Shown one piece after another: positions 17,415 through 26,800 of a stretch of 64,000 nucleotides of DNA. Origin of the DNA: Brevibacillus borstelensis (GTDB lineage: Bacteria > Bacillota > Bacilli > Brevibacillales > Brevibacillaceae). Below the pieces are notes generated by a model. That model worked only from the letters and a program-made list of their open reading frames with translations, was not told the DNA's origin and ran no database searches. Position 1 is the first letter of the stretch, and every line of letters begins with the position of its first letter. Where the stretch lies: NCBI RefSeq assembly GCF_003710865.1, contig NZ_RHHO01000001.1, positions 1-64,000 on the forward strand, given 5' to 3'. The position numbers and the translations under genes are program-made.

Positions 17415-18706
17415 TCGAACGTTATTCAAGACCGGAGATGCGTGCCATCTGGACAGAGGAAAACAAATTCAAGGCATGGCTGGAAGTAGAGATTCTCGCT
17501 TGCGAAGCGTGGTCCAAGCTGGGCGTCATCCCCGCCGAAGACGTGAAAAAGCTGCGTGAAAACGCCGGCTTTGACATCAAGCGTATTTATGAAATCGAAG
17601 AAGAAACCCGTCACGACGTGGTGGCCTTTACCCGTGCGGTGTCGGAGACGCTGGGCGAGGAGAAAAAATGGGTCCACTACGGCCTGACCTCTACCGATGT
17701 CGTCGATACGGCACTCTCCTATCTGATTCGCCAGGCAAACGAGATTCTGGAAAAGGACCTGGAGGACTTCATTCAGATTTTGGCAGACAAGGCCCGGGAG
17801 CACAAGGATACCGTCATGATGGGCCGCACCCACGGCGTCCACGCGGAGCCGACTACGTTCGGGCTGAAGCTGGCGCTCTGGCACGAGGAAATGAAGCGGA
17901 ACCTCGCCCGTTTCCGCTCGGCGAAAAAAGAAATCGCGTACGGCAAAATCTCCGGCGCTGTCGGCACCTACGCCAACATCGACCCGTTCGTCGAGAAGTA
18001 CGTATGCGAGCAGCTTGGCCTGGAACCGGCGCCAATCTCCACCCAGACCCTGCAGCGCGACCGTCATGCGGAGTACATGGCGACACTGGCTTTGATCGCC
18101 ACCTCGCTGGACAAGTTTGCCACCGAGATTCGCGGTTTGCAAAAAAGCGAGATGCGCGAGGTGGAGGAGGCTTTCGCCAAGGGCCAAAAAGGCTCTTCCG
18201 CGATGCCGCACAAGCGCAACCCGATCGGCTGCGAGAACATCTCCGGTCTGGCCCGCGTGATTCGCGGACATATGCTCTCCGCCTACGAGAACGTTCCGCT
18301 CTGGCATGAGCGCGACATCTCCCATTCGTCGGTCGAGCGCGTCATTTTGCCGGATGCAACACAACTTCTGAACTACATGCTGCGCCGCTTCATGAACATC
18401 GTGAAAAACCTGACTGTATTCCCGGAAAACATGAAGCGCAACATGGACCGCACATTTGGCCTGATCTACTCGCAGCAAGTAATGCTGAAGCTGATCGAAA
18501 AGGGCATGAGCCGCGAACAGGCTTACGACACCGTACAGCCGCGGGCGATGCAGGCATGGGAAGAGCAGCGTTCCTTCCAAGCGATTTTGGAGGAGGACGA
18601 GACCGTGACCTCGACGCTGAGCAAGGAAGAGCTGGATGATTGTTTCGATTACCGCTACCATTTGAAGCATGTGGATACGATTTTCCAGCGGTTAGGCTTG
18701 ATTTGA
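17411..18706 (+). CDS. purB: Adenylosuccinate lyase
   Basis: A 431-residue fumarase/aspartase-superfamily lyase that acts twice in purine synthesis, cleaving SAICAR and adenylosuccinate. The superfamily signature [11 protein letters not shown] is at residues 261-271, and the TSTDVVDT and GRTHG motifs lie earlier. The start overlaps the purK stop (ATGA) with GGAGGG upstream. In most Bacilli purC follows directly; here a terminator and about 28.7 kb of other genes intervene before purC. Confidence 0.98.
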   Translation: MIERYSRPEMRAIWTEENKFKAWLEVEILACEAWSKLGVIPAEDVKKLRENAGFDIKRIYEIEEETRHDVVAFTRAVSETLGEEKKWVHYGLTSTDVVDTALSYLIRQANEILEKDLEDFIQILADKAREHKDTVMMGRTHGVHAEPTTFGLKLALWHEEMKRNLARFRSAKKEIAYGKISGAVGTYANIDPFVEKYVCEQLGLEPAPISTQTLQRDRHAEYMATLALIATSLDKFATEIRGLQKSEMREVEEAFAKGQKGSSAMPHKRNPIGCENISGLARVIRGHMLSAYENVPLWHERDISHSSVERVILPDATQLLNYMLRRFMNIVKNLTVFPENMKRNMDRTFGLIYSQQVMLKLIEKGMSREQAYDTVQPRAMQAWEEQRSFQAILEEDETVTSTLSKEELDDCFDYRYHLKHVDTIFQRLGLI

Positions 18707-18757
18707 AAAAGAACAAAGTGATTTGAAGACCTGACATAATAAAGAAGAAGGATAAAG

Positions 18758-18819
18758 ACACTCCTGATCAGCAGCCATTGGGTAACCAGTAAGCCACTGC
18801 TGCGTTAAGGGGTGTTTTT
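18758..18819 (+). terminator. Terminator after purB
   Basis: Extended stem (ACACTCCT/AGGGGTGT and CAGCAG/CTGCTG) followed by five T residues. It ends the purEKB transcript, unlike the contiguous pur operon of B. subtilis. Confidence 0.8.
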
Positions 18820-18909
18820 CATGTTTTAAACGTTCTCTGGCAAAAGGATTTCATCCCGTACATGGTGGGATGATTAAAATCTAGCAAGGATATGTCGAAA
18901 AATGATAGA

Positions 18910-18968
18910 AATTGTAAATAGATGAATAGATTCAATTTATTTACAATTCAGTATTTTTGTACTAGTAT
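18910..18968 (+). promoter_or_regulatory. Promoter and inverted-repeat operator of the Cys-rich peptide operon
   Basis: TTTACA (18940-18945), 17-base spacer, TAGTAT (18963-18968). An 11-base inverted repeat (AATTGTAAATA at 18910-18920 and TATTTACAATT at 18938-18948) overlaps the -35 hexamer, which is a good repressor or activator site. The same 11-mer TATTTACAATT recurs at 22947. Confidence 0.65.
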
Positions 18969-18991
18969 AAAAATCAGGGAGGTGAATCATC

Positions 18992-19198
18992 ATGTTCCAA
19001 AAAATTTCCAATCTGTTTGGCGTGTCGCCAATGTACGTGCCTTGCGCTGACTCCGGCTTCATTGCTGGCCCGAAGTATGTTTGCGAGTATGTCACTTGGT
19101 CCGGTTGCCAAACTACGGGAAACAAAACCTACATCAAGTACACATACGACACCAGAAATGGCGAACGGTGTTCGGAGTCAAAGGTAAGATGCTGCTAG
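18992..19198 (+). CDS. 68-residue six-cysteine peptide, candidate bacteriocin precursor
   Basis: A small gene with a very strong ribosome binding site (GGGAGGTGA). The product has cysteines at 18, 31, 39, 60, 67 and 68, enough for three disulfides, and a short N-terminal part (MFQKISNLFGVSPMYVP) with no hydrophobic Sec signal and no double-glycine leader. The genes downstream encode two thioredoxin-fold proteins, an ABC exporter and a MauE-like protein, so this looks like a disulfide-stabilised secreted peptide. Brevibacillus makes six-Cys defensin-like bacteriocins (laterosporulin), but the spacing here differs and homology is not established. I do not recognise the exact family. Confidence 0.75.
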   Translation: MFQKISNLFGVSPMYVPCADSGFIAGPKYVCEYVTWSGCQTTGNKTYIKYTYDTRNGERCSESKVRCC

Positions 19199-19264
19199 AT
19201 TTGATTGGATGAGCAAGAGTTGACAGATTTGCTTTCATAGGGAAATTTCATAAGTTGCATTGCT

Positions 19265-19304
19265 GATGAAAAGGAGAGCCTTCAGATGTGGCCTCCTTTT
19301 CATC
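19265..19304 (+). promoter_or_regulatory. Hairpin covering the ribosome binding site of the next gene
   Basis: A perfect 12-bp inverted repeat (GATGAAAAGGAG/CTCCTTTTCATC) has the ribosome binding site AAGGAG in its 5' arm and the ATG at 19286 in its 16-base loop. No T run follows, so translational damping or RNA processing is more likely than termination. Confidence 0.7.
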
Positions 19305-19879
19305 ATTGGCAAGTGGCAACAGCCATTCTTTTGGGGGTAGACATGATCGCTGCGTATATAGGTTTAGCCTTGGGATGGACTCTTTTATCGCTGAATATCT
19401 TAAACTATGTAAAAAGATTGAAGCTGGAGATTTCCTACCTTCCGGAACCTGCACAGCAAACGAAAACCGTGAATCACTCTGTAGGCATGCCGATCCATGA
19501 CGCGATTGAGCTGCCTGATGTCGTAAAAGATACGTACGCGGTCCTTTTGGTTTCATCGCCTACCTGCCATCCTTGTCATGAGGCGTTGGCTGAATTTTTG
19601 AAAGAGAATCGGAGTCTGCAAATTCCGTTTGTCTGCCTGGCGGAAGCAGATCAGGCTGATTACTTTGAAAAATTCCGGGCCGACTATAGCAAATGGGCCG
19701 AGATTGTTCCGGTCAAGGAAGCGGTTCTAAAAAGATTGGGCATCACGAGGTTTCCCACTTTCTTTGTCATCGATCCAAAAGGGGTTATACAGCGCGAGTT
19801 TCTGCTGGTTCATTTTTTGGTGAAGTATGTCGAACAAATTCGCGTCAGCCTTGAGACAGGTGGAAAAGATGGACAATAA
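19286..19879 (+). CDS. Membrane-anchored thioredoxin-fold protein (MauD-like) 1
   Basis: A 197-residue protein with one N-terminal membrane segment (about 9-38) and an extracytoplasmic thioredoxin-like domain. It carries the redox motif CHPC (SSPTCHPCHEA, about residue 95) and a cis-Pro segment TRFPTFFVID near 153. It resembles MauD-type proteins that assist disulfide formation in a small secreted subunit. It is the second gene of the Cys-rich peptide operon, with start and ribosome binding site held in a hairpin. It is expected to oxidise or isomerise the cysteines of the peptide; this role is inferred from context. Confidence 0.78.
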   Translation: MWPPFHHWQVATAILLGVDMIAAYIGLALGWTLLSLNILNYVKRLKLEISYLPEPAQQTKTVNHSVGMPIHDAIELPDVVKDTYAVLLVSSPTCHPCHEALAEFLKENRSLQIPFVCLAEADQADYFEKFRADYSKWAEIVPVKEAVLKRLGITRFPTFFVIDPKGVIQREFLLVHFLVKYVEQIRVSLETGGKDGQ

Positions 19880-21689
19880 ATATCTTGCCAAGGCATTACG
19901 GTACGTGTGGCAAAAAGGAAAGTGGTGGCTCTTCCTATCTGTCACACTGAGCGTCGTAACCGGTTGTTTCCCGTTTCTCACCTTATGGGTGTCAAAGGAA
20001 CTGATCAACGAGGTCACACGGTTTATTCAAAGCAGCACGAAGGAATACGCACTTTTGCTCTTGTTGTTGGTTGGACAATTCATGCTGAGTATTCTATCAT
20101 CAGCAGTTAAAAATATTCGGGAATACCTGGATAAGAAAATGGAATGCACGTTGGATTTCGACGTGCAGCAGATGATTTTGGACAAAACCTCGTCTGTTCC
20201 GGTCATGTATTTTGACCTGCCCGACTACCATGATCATCTGCAGCGCATCTCGGGCGGGGGAGCCAGATTTTTATCTCCGGTGCGAAGTGTCATTGATATG
20301 TTGCAAGCCGGCATCAGCTTGTTTTCCTACGCGCTTTTTTTGATTGTGATCGATTGGCGCCTGGTGATCCTGAGTCTGGTGGCTACGATCCCTATCTTTT
20401 ATATCCAGGCGAAGTTCGGCCAGAGGAGATATCGCCTGCATCTCAAGCAAAGCCCGGTAGCCCGTGCGGCAGATTACTACAAGTATCTGTTGCAGGATCG
20501 CAAGTCGGCAAAGGAAATCAGATTGTTCGGCCTGGCTTCTTTTTTTCGCGAGAGATGGGCGGAAAAATTTATGCAGAACACGGGAGAAACGCTTCGCCTG
20601 GAAAAGAAGCAGCAGGGCTCCGAAGTGGGCTTGGAGGCGTTTTCCGCTTTCTTTTACATGGGAATTGCTGTCTCGGTCATATGGCTGGCCCGGACAGCAA
20701 AAATGAACATTGGCGAATTCGTCGCAATCATACAGGCGGTCCAGGGGGCGCAGGAAACGTTCACGAGAATTTCCATGCTGTTTGCCAAACTATATGAAGA
20801 AAAGCTGTTTATCAAGGACTTCTATCAATTTTTTGAGCGCGAGGATGAGAGAATCCTGATTGCTGCCGGAAACGAGCCTTTTCCGTCCACGATCCGGCAG
20901 GGGATCACATTCAATCAGGTCTCCTTTCGCTATGTACAGGGTGATAAAGAGGTTCTTTCCGACATTTCCTTTCATATCCACCCGCATGAAAAAATTGCGA
21001 TTGTCGGTCAGAATGGCTCGGGGAAAACCACATTGGTAAAGTGCCTGATGGGGCTTTATCCTCCTACGAGCGGGCAAATCAAAATCGATGGCAGAAGCAT
21101 TGCGGACATCGACGAAAATGAGCTGCATAAAAATATCACTGTAATTTTCCAGGATTTTATTCGCTATGATGTGTCGGTTCGCGAAAATATCGCGATTGGC
21201 AACATCGCGGGGATAGATGATCTGGACCGCATCCGAAAAGTTGCAGAGCTGAGCGGGGCGGACGCCTTCATTCGCCAGCTTCCGGAAGGGTATGAGACTT
21301 ACTTGGGCAGGCTGCTCGCCGACGGGGAAGACCTCTCCGGCGGGCAATGGCAGAAGGTGGCGCTGTCGCGGGCGCTTTTTCGTGACAGTCAAGTAGTCAT
21401 TCTGGACGAACCGACAGCGGCGCTGGACCCGATCGCGGAAATGGATATTTTCAGCAAGTTCAAGCTGCTTACGGAAAACAAAATCGCGATTTTTATTTCC
21501 CACCGGATGGCCGCCTCGAGGATGGCAGACCGAATCATCGTCATGAAGGAAGGGAAAATCGTCGAAATGGGCACCCACGAGGAATTGATGGCGCTTGGAC
21601 AGGAGTATTACCAGATGTACCAGATGCAGGCGCAATGGTTCTCATCGGAAAGGGAAGGGGAAAGGGAGGCAGTCGGGTGGACGAGCTGA
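19869..21689 (+). CDS. ABC exporter, fused membrane and ATPase domains
   Basis: A 606-residue half-transporter: six membrane segments in residues 1-320 and an ATPase domain with Walker A GQNGSGKTT at 380-388, signature LSGGQ at 489-493 and Walker B VVILDEPTAALD just after. It lacks an N-terminal C39 peptidase domain, so it does not itself cleave a double-glycine leader. I take the ATG at 19869 (AGGTGG upstream), which overlaps the previous gene by 11 bases; an ATG at 19827 is possible. It probably exports the six-Cys peptide encoded upstream. Confidence 0.88.
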   Translation: MDNKYLAKALRYVWQKGKWWLFLSVTLSVVTGCFPFLTLWVSKELINEVTRFIQSSTKEYALLLLLLVGQFMLSILSSAVKNIREYLDKKMECTLDFDVQQMILDKTSSVPVMYFDLPDYHDHLQRISGGGARFLSPVRSVIDMLQAGISLFSYALFLIVIDWRLVILSLVATIPIFYIQAKFGQRRYRLHLKQSPVARAADYYKYLLQDRKSAKEIRLFGLASFFRERWAEKFMQNTGETLRLEKKQQGSEVGLEAFSAFFYMGIAVSVIWLARTAKMNIGEFVAIIQAVQGAQETFTRISMLFAKLYEEKLFIKDFYQFFEREDERILIAAGNEPFPSTIRQGITFNQVSFRYVQGDKEVLSDISFHIHPHEKIAIVGQNGSGKTTLVKCLMGLYPPTSGQIKIDGRSIADIDENELHKNITVIFQDFIRYDVSVRENIAIGNIAGIDDLDRIRKVAELSGADAFIRQLPEGYETYLGRLLADGEDLSGGQWQKVALSRALFRDSQVVILDEPTAALDPIAEMDIFSKFKLLTENKIAIFISHRMAASRMADRIIVMKEGKIVEMGTHEELMALGQEYYQMYQMQAQWFSSEREGEREAVGWTS

Positions 21690-22246
21690 CATTTGTGTTG
21701 CGAGTGTTTCTTGGCACGCTTTTTTTAAGTACAGGCATGAGCAAGTGGAAAAACATGCAGGAGCATAGCGTGATCGTGAAAGAGTATCGCATTCTTCCCG
21801 CCTCTTCCATCCATTTATTCGTTCGTGCGGAGACAGCGGTAGAGCTTTTGGCGGGGGTATTGCTGTTTTTGGGGTTGTTCCAAACGTTTGGCGCTTCTCT
21901 TGCCGTTCTGTTGCTGATCCTCTATTCGTTTGCGATTGCCCTGAATTTGTTTCGCGGACGAAGAGAGATTTCATGCGGCTGCGGCGGTGTGGCTGGCAAT
22001 CATCGCATTTCGTGGCTTTTGGTTGTTCGCAATCTGCTGTTGATGCTGCTGGCAGGGTGGGTGTTTTTTTCACCGTCCCAATGGGGCAGCATCGAAAGCT
22101 TGTGGATAGGCGAGGTTAGCCGGTTATTCAACCTCTCCGTTATCCAAAATGTGCTGATGGCGTGGGTGGCCTTGTTGTTTCTTGCGATGATCAACGGGGT
22201 TTGGGAAATATATGTCAAGGTTCGGCTCTTTTTGCGGAGGCAGTAA
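21677..22246 (+). CDS. MauE/DoxX-like membrane protein
   Basis: A 189-residue protein with four to five membrane segments and the conserved motif ISCGCGG, followed by a W-x-x-x-R-N segment (residues about 95-125) typical of MauE-family proteins. In methylamine dehydrogenase clusters MauE works with MauD in disulfide formation. The GTG at 21677 follows GGGAGGC and overlaps the exporter gene by 13 bases. Placed between exporter and second thioredoxin-fold protein, it likely passes electrons between the membrane and the thiol oxidoreductases. Confidence 0.78.
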   Translation: MDELTFVLRVFLGTLFLSTGMSKWKNMQEHSVIVKEYRILPASSIHLFVRAETAVELLAGVLLFLGLFQTFGASLAVLLLILYSFAIALNLFRGRREISCGCGGVAGNHRISWLLVVRNLLLMLLAGWVFFSPSQWGSIESLWIGEVSRLFNLSVIQNVLMAWVALLFLAMINGVWEIYVKVRLFLRRQ

Positions 22247-22265
22247 GCAGAGAAGGGGGATCAAA

Positions 22266-22808
22266 ATGAATAGTCTGGCGATCTCGAATGTATTGCTGTG
22301 GGTTGTTGTGTTTGTTCAATCCATCATCTTGCTTTTCTTTATTCGGTTGGTCGTTCAATTTTTAAACCGGTTTCGAATCAGCGACAAACAGGTGGAAATG
22401 GCGTCCTTATCCATTGGCGGTTCAGCGCCGTTCTTTCGGGAAAAAAATCAGCAGGGAGACATCGTCGAACTGAATGATCAACAGATAGCACAAACGTTGC
22501 TGCTTTTTACCAACGATCATTGCGGGACCTGCAAGGCTGTCATATCGGAGCTGCAGCATGCAAGAAACCAGTACCCGCATGTGAGGATTATTGTGGTCGC
22601 AAACCCGATCTACTATGAAAAGGGCATGGAGATTCCGGAGGGTATTCATCTCATCCGTTCAGAGGAGATCATGCAGAAATACCAGATTCATACCGTTCCG
22701 ACTGCTATTTTGGTCGGTGAAAACAGAATGATCCGTGACATCAAGCAAGTGAAAGACTATCGGGATATCGAATCCATGTTCAATATGCCAGTCGTTAAAG
22801 TGGGTTAG
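22266..22808 (+). CDS. Membrane-anchored thioredoxin-fold protein (MauD-like) 2
   Basis: A 180-residue protein with an N-terminal membrane segment (about 8-32) and a thioredoxin-like domain: CGTC (NDHCGTCKAV, about residue 83) and cis-Pro in HTVPTAILV. It is distinct from the first copy (19286) in sequence and active site, suggesting separate oxidase and isomerase duties. The ATG at 22266 has AGGGGGAT upstream. It is the last gene of the peptide operon. Confidence 0.78.
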   Translation: MNSLAISNVLLWVVVFVQSIILLFFIRLVVQFLNRFRISDKQVEMASLSIGGSAPFFREKNQQGDIVELNDQQIAQTLLLFTNDHCGTCKAVISELQHARNQYPHVRIIVVANPIYYEKGMEIPEGIHLIRSEEIMQKYQIHTVPTAILVGENRMIRDIKQVKDYRDIESMFNMPVVKVG

Positions 22809-22886
22809 GAAGAACGGTCGCGGACTTATCCGGCTGTTGCATGGATCAAAGGAAACCAGGTGGATCAACCTTCCATACATAAGAGG

Positions 22887-22910
22887 CGCTCCCGACTGTT
22901 CTCGGGAGCG
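22887..22910 (+). terminator. Hairpin after the peptide operon
   Basis: Perfect stem CGCTCCCGA/TCGGGAGCG with a weak T tail. It probably ends or stabilises the operon transcript. Confidence 0.5.
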
Positions 22911-22946
22911 TTCACCATTTCTGCCACAAGAGCAGGACGAATAAGG

Positions 22947-22977
22947 TATTTACAATTTCTGGGGATTGGACTACTCT
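22947..22977 (+). promoter_or_regulatory. Promoter with shared TATTTACAATT motif
   Basis: TTTACA (22949-22954), 17 bases, TACTCT (22972-22977). The 11-mer TATTTACAATT at 22947-22957 is identical to the right operator arm before the Cys-rich peptide gene. The remainder of 22978-23144 shows no convincing gene, only a weak 33-codon GTG frame. Confidence 0.5.
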
Positions 22978-23144
22978 GCTATTACATGGAAATGAAACAG
23001 ATGGAAAACAGGTTCCGTATGTGAGCAGTACCTTTGCTTACCGCAATGACCCGATGAAGAGCAATCCGCACGATAAAACCGCATCGGCTTTCCGGAAAAT
23101 GCGGCCTGAAAGCTACAGATGAAAAAGCAGAGGAGTGTGACGCC

Positions 23145-23828
23145 ATGACCATGACCATCCAAATCAAAAACCTTGCCAAAACCTATAGCGGTGACGGAGT
23201 AGCAACCACCGCGCTCCGCGATGTAAATCTTACCCTGCATCATAAAGAGTTTACGGCCATCGTCGGTCCGTCAGGCTCCGGAAAATCCACCTTGCTGCAA
23301 CTGATCGGAACGCTCGACGTGCCTACTGCAGGGACTATTTTCTACGACGATGTGGATGTCAGCAAGCTGAGAGGAAATGCGCTGGCCGACTTTCGTTTTG
23401 CCCAGATCGGCTTTATATTCCAGCACTTTCATCTGCTCCCGACGCTAACGGCTTTGGAGAATGTCATGTCCCCCTTGTTTCCGCGAAAAGTCGGCTACGA
23501 CAAAAAGGGCAGGGCACAGGAGCTGCTTGATTGGGTGGGCCTATCGCATAAACAGAATGCCTTGCCCTCTCAATTGTCCGGTGGCGAGCAGCAGCGTGTG
23601 GCAATCGCCCGGGCTTTGGTCAATCGGCCGAAATGGCTGCTGGCCGACGAACCGACAGGCAATCTCGATTCGAACAACGGGGAGATGGTCTTTCAACTGT
23701 TGCGAAAATATCAGCAGGAGCATGGAAGCGGGATTGTCTTTGTCACCCATGACGAGCATTTGGCTGGCCGGACCGACCGGAGGATCGAAATGCGGGATGG
23801 CAGTATGATAGCCGACACGATGAGGTGA
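23145..23828 (+). CDS. ABC transporter ATPase (LolD/MacB-like)
   Basis: A 227-residue ATPase with Walker [10 protein letters not shown] near 39-47, signature [10 protein letters not shown] near 145 and Walker [12 protein letters not shown]. This subfamily pairs with FtsX-type permeases and drives conformational work or export rather than import. The next gene, four bases downstream, is such a permease. It starts at the ATG 23145; a second ATG six bases later is equally possible. Confidence 0.92.
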   Translation: MTMTIQIKNLAKTYSGDGVATTALRDVNLTLHHKEFTAIVGPSGSGKSTLLQLIGTLDVPTAGTIFYDDVDVSKLRGNALADFRFAQIGFIFQHFHLLPTLTALENVMSPLFPRKVGYDKKGRAQELLDWVGLSHKQNALPSQLSGGEQQRVAIARALVNRPKWLLADEPTGNLDSNNGEMVFQLLRKYQQEHGSGIVFVTHDEHLAGRTDRRIEMRDGSMIADTMR

Positions 23829-23832
23829 GCTC

Positions 23833-26800
23833 ATGATTCGTTATATATGGAAAAACTGGTGGCGCCACCCGGAGCGCTTTCTTTTGCTGCTCGTCGGCAT
23901 GCTCATCATCAGCTCGACGCTCAGCTATTTTGTGGGCGTCACCGAGAGCAACAACGGGACAACCCAGGAAATTTTGCAAAAGCGCTGGAAGGCCGCGTAC
24001 CATATCGTGGTTCGGCCGGAAGGGACACGCAGCGTGACGGAACAGGACCAACTGCTGGAGCCGAATTATTTGAACGGGTTGTACGGGGGGATCAGTCTTG
24101 ACGACTACGCCTGGATCAAGAGTTTGCCGGACGTGGAGGTTGCCGCTCCGCTTGCGCCGATTGGCTATTCGGGGACCACATTTACGTATGGAAAAGTAAT
24201 TGAAAAGCCAAAAGAGCCGGGGATTTATCGCCACGTTATGGTAACCTACAGTAACGACGGAGTGCATGTCATTCCTTCAGTTGAACGTACCCGATATTAT
24301 ACAAATGGACTTTGGAGTATGCCCGGTGACGAAGAAGAAACACGCCGACTTTATGGTGTAGAGTCATGGATCCTCGATCTCTGGGGATTTTTCAATCAAC
24401 TTCTGGTGGGCATTGATCCCGTGGAAGAAGCGCGTTTGGTCGGATTAGACCAGGCTGTCATGCCAATCGGGGAAAGCCGCTATTTCACAGAGAAAGACAA
24501 AGCGGAGACGGACGATGCCGGGGAAGGGCAGAAGGTGACCAAGCTCCCTATTTTGATGAGCAACCGGATAGACGCCGATTTCAGTTTTGTGAGCAGATAT
24601 GAACGATTGAAGCTGCCGTTTTCCACCAGGGAAGAGGCCGACCAGACCATGAAGGAGGTCGCAAGCAAGGGCGGCGCGTCGTATCTGGATCAGTTAGAGA
24701 CGGAAGGAGAGCCGATCGAATACGCCTTCGGTTCTAAAGAAGCCCATGCACTGCTGTTCGCAAGTCTTTCGGGAGTTGACATCCAAACGGGAAAACCGTT
24801 TCTCCGCTATCAAAATAACAATCGCTGGGCCTACATGAGCAACACGCTAAATGATAAGCCAGGCCCGCTTGCATTTGAAAAGACAGCCAGTCCCTATCCG
24901 GAGCGCTGGAACTACGCTTATGGCGTAAAAGCTGTCAAGCCGGAGATTCCCAAGGACATACAAGAGTTTTACGGGTACATGCCGGACGATTTCCGCTATT
25001 CCTTTCGCCCTTTCCGGTTCGTGGACAATTGGAACTGGAGCCACCTGATCGAGCCGTATTGGGTAGGCTTTTACGACCCGGAGAAGCTGGCCATTTCCAA
25101 AGATCCGATTGACGAGCTGCCGATGGAAACGTATCGGCCTGCGGAGGCTCGCCTGGTCCTGGACAAAGACGGAAGGCCGGTGAATCCGCCTGTTTCCGTT
25201 CGTCCTTCGCTCAACCCGTTTGGTTTGCTCACCAATCCGCCCCTGATGCTCACGACCATTGATGCAGCGGCACAGCTGATGGGAGACAAGCCGATCGCAT
25301 CGATTCGGATCAAGGTAAAGGGAGTGGAGGGTGTCAGCGAAGCCAGCCAGCAAAAGCTGGAGGAAGTGGCCAGGGAGATTGAGCAGCGAACCGGGCTGAT
25401 CGCCGACATTACGCTTGGTTCCTCGCCGCAGCCTGTCCTTGTGCATGTTCCCGCCAACGGCAGCTATCCGGCAATGGGCTGGATCGAGCAATTTTTTGTG
25501 AAGCTGGGCAGCGTGTTTACGCTCTTTCGCGAGGTTTCGCTTGGCTTCTCCGGCATCATGGGCATTGTCATGCTGATGGCTGTCACCTACGTTTTTGCGA
25601 CTAACCTGGTGACGCTGTACGCCCGTACCAACGAATTCGGACTGTGGCTGGCAGTCGGGTGGCGTCCCGGGCACGTGGCAGGAATCCTGTTTCTGGAGGC
25701 TTGCCTCTTGGGAGGCATTGTGACTCTCATCAGTTGGGCCATTGTCGGGATGATTGTTCTGCAGCAGGGAGCAAACGTTCCATTAGAGCGTGTGATCGGC
25801 ATCGGTTTGTGCGGGATCGTTATTTACGTACTGGCCGCAATTCCGGCTGCTTTTTTCGTGAGCAGAGTTTCCCCGTTGGTGCTCATGCGGACGGGAGAGC
25901 TAAAGCCGGGTTCACGCCGCCTGATTCGGGTGCAAAGCAGCTTCTCGCTGGCGCTTGGCCAATTGCTGCTTCGCTTTCGCCGCAGCCTCCTTTCCGTGTT
26001 TGCCATCGCGGTGCCGACCGGTCTTTTGGTGTTTTTCGGCTTCGTCACTTTCCGCCTGCAAGGGATGATGTATACGTCATGGCTCGGGCAATATGTGGCA
26101 GTGGAGATCGGGCAGGAGCATTACGTGGCGATGGTGCTCGCGCTGGTGATCGCCGTGTTGACGACAGCGGAAATCATTTGGCAGAACGTCATGGATCGAA
26201 AAGCGGAGCTGCTGCTGCTCAAAGCGATGGGCTGGCGCAATGGAGCAATATTCCGCCTGATTCTATCGGAAGGGCTGCTCTGCGGGCTATTGGCTGCTAT
26301 CGGCGGGATCGGGCTGGGAGTGCTCGTGATCGCTATGCTGTACCGTCAGTTTCCGGCGGAAGACATGTGGCTCTTGCTGAGTGCCGGGCTGATTCCCGTC
26401 CTCGTAGGGTTGCTCGGGGCGATATTCCCAGCCGTCATGGCCGTGCGGTTCCGCCCGGCAGAAGGGCTGCGCGGTTCTCAGAAAAACCGCAGGCGGACAG
26501 AGCGTGTGCTGCGCGCCATGATGGCAGTGCTCCTCATCGGCTGTGTGGCCGGGGCGACGATCAGCGCGATTCGGCTGTGGCAAGCGTCTTCGACTGAGCA
26601 AGGGGCAGAGCCCGGGCAAGCACCCGGTGAACAGCCAGTGCCATCTGCAAATCCAGACCCGGCACAGGGAGGGTCCAATCAGGGGAAAGAGGGAACGGGG
26701 ACGCCGCCTAAGCAGGAGAAAGCAGCTGGCGACCTGACCGGCTTTGCTCCCGAGCCCGTACCGGAGGGCAGCAAGGCCAGCTACCAATTGTTTTTCCGCA

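Noticed and set aside
22978-23110. Short GTG-started frame of 33 codons (MSSTFAYRNDPMKSN...)
   Set aside because: Weak ribosome binding site, no recognisable feature, and it follows immediately on a candidate promoter. It could be a remnant but cannot be supported.
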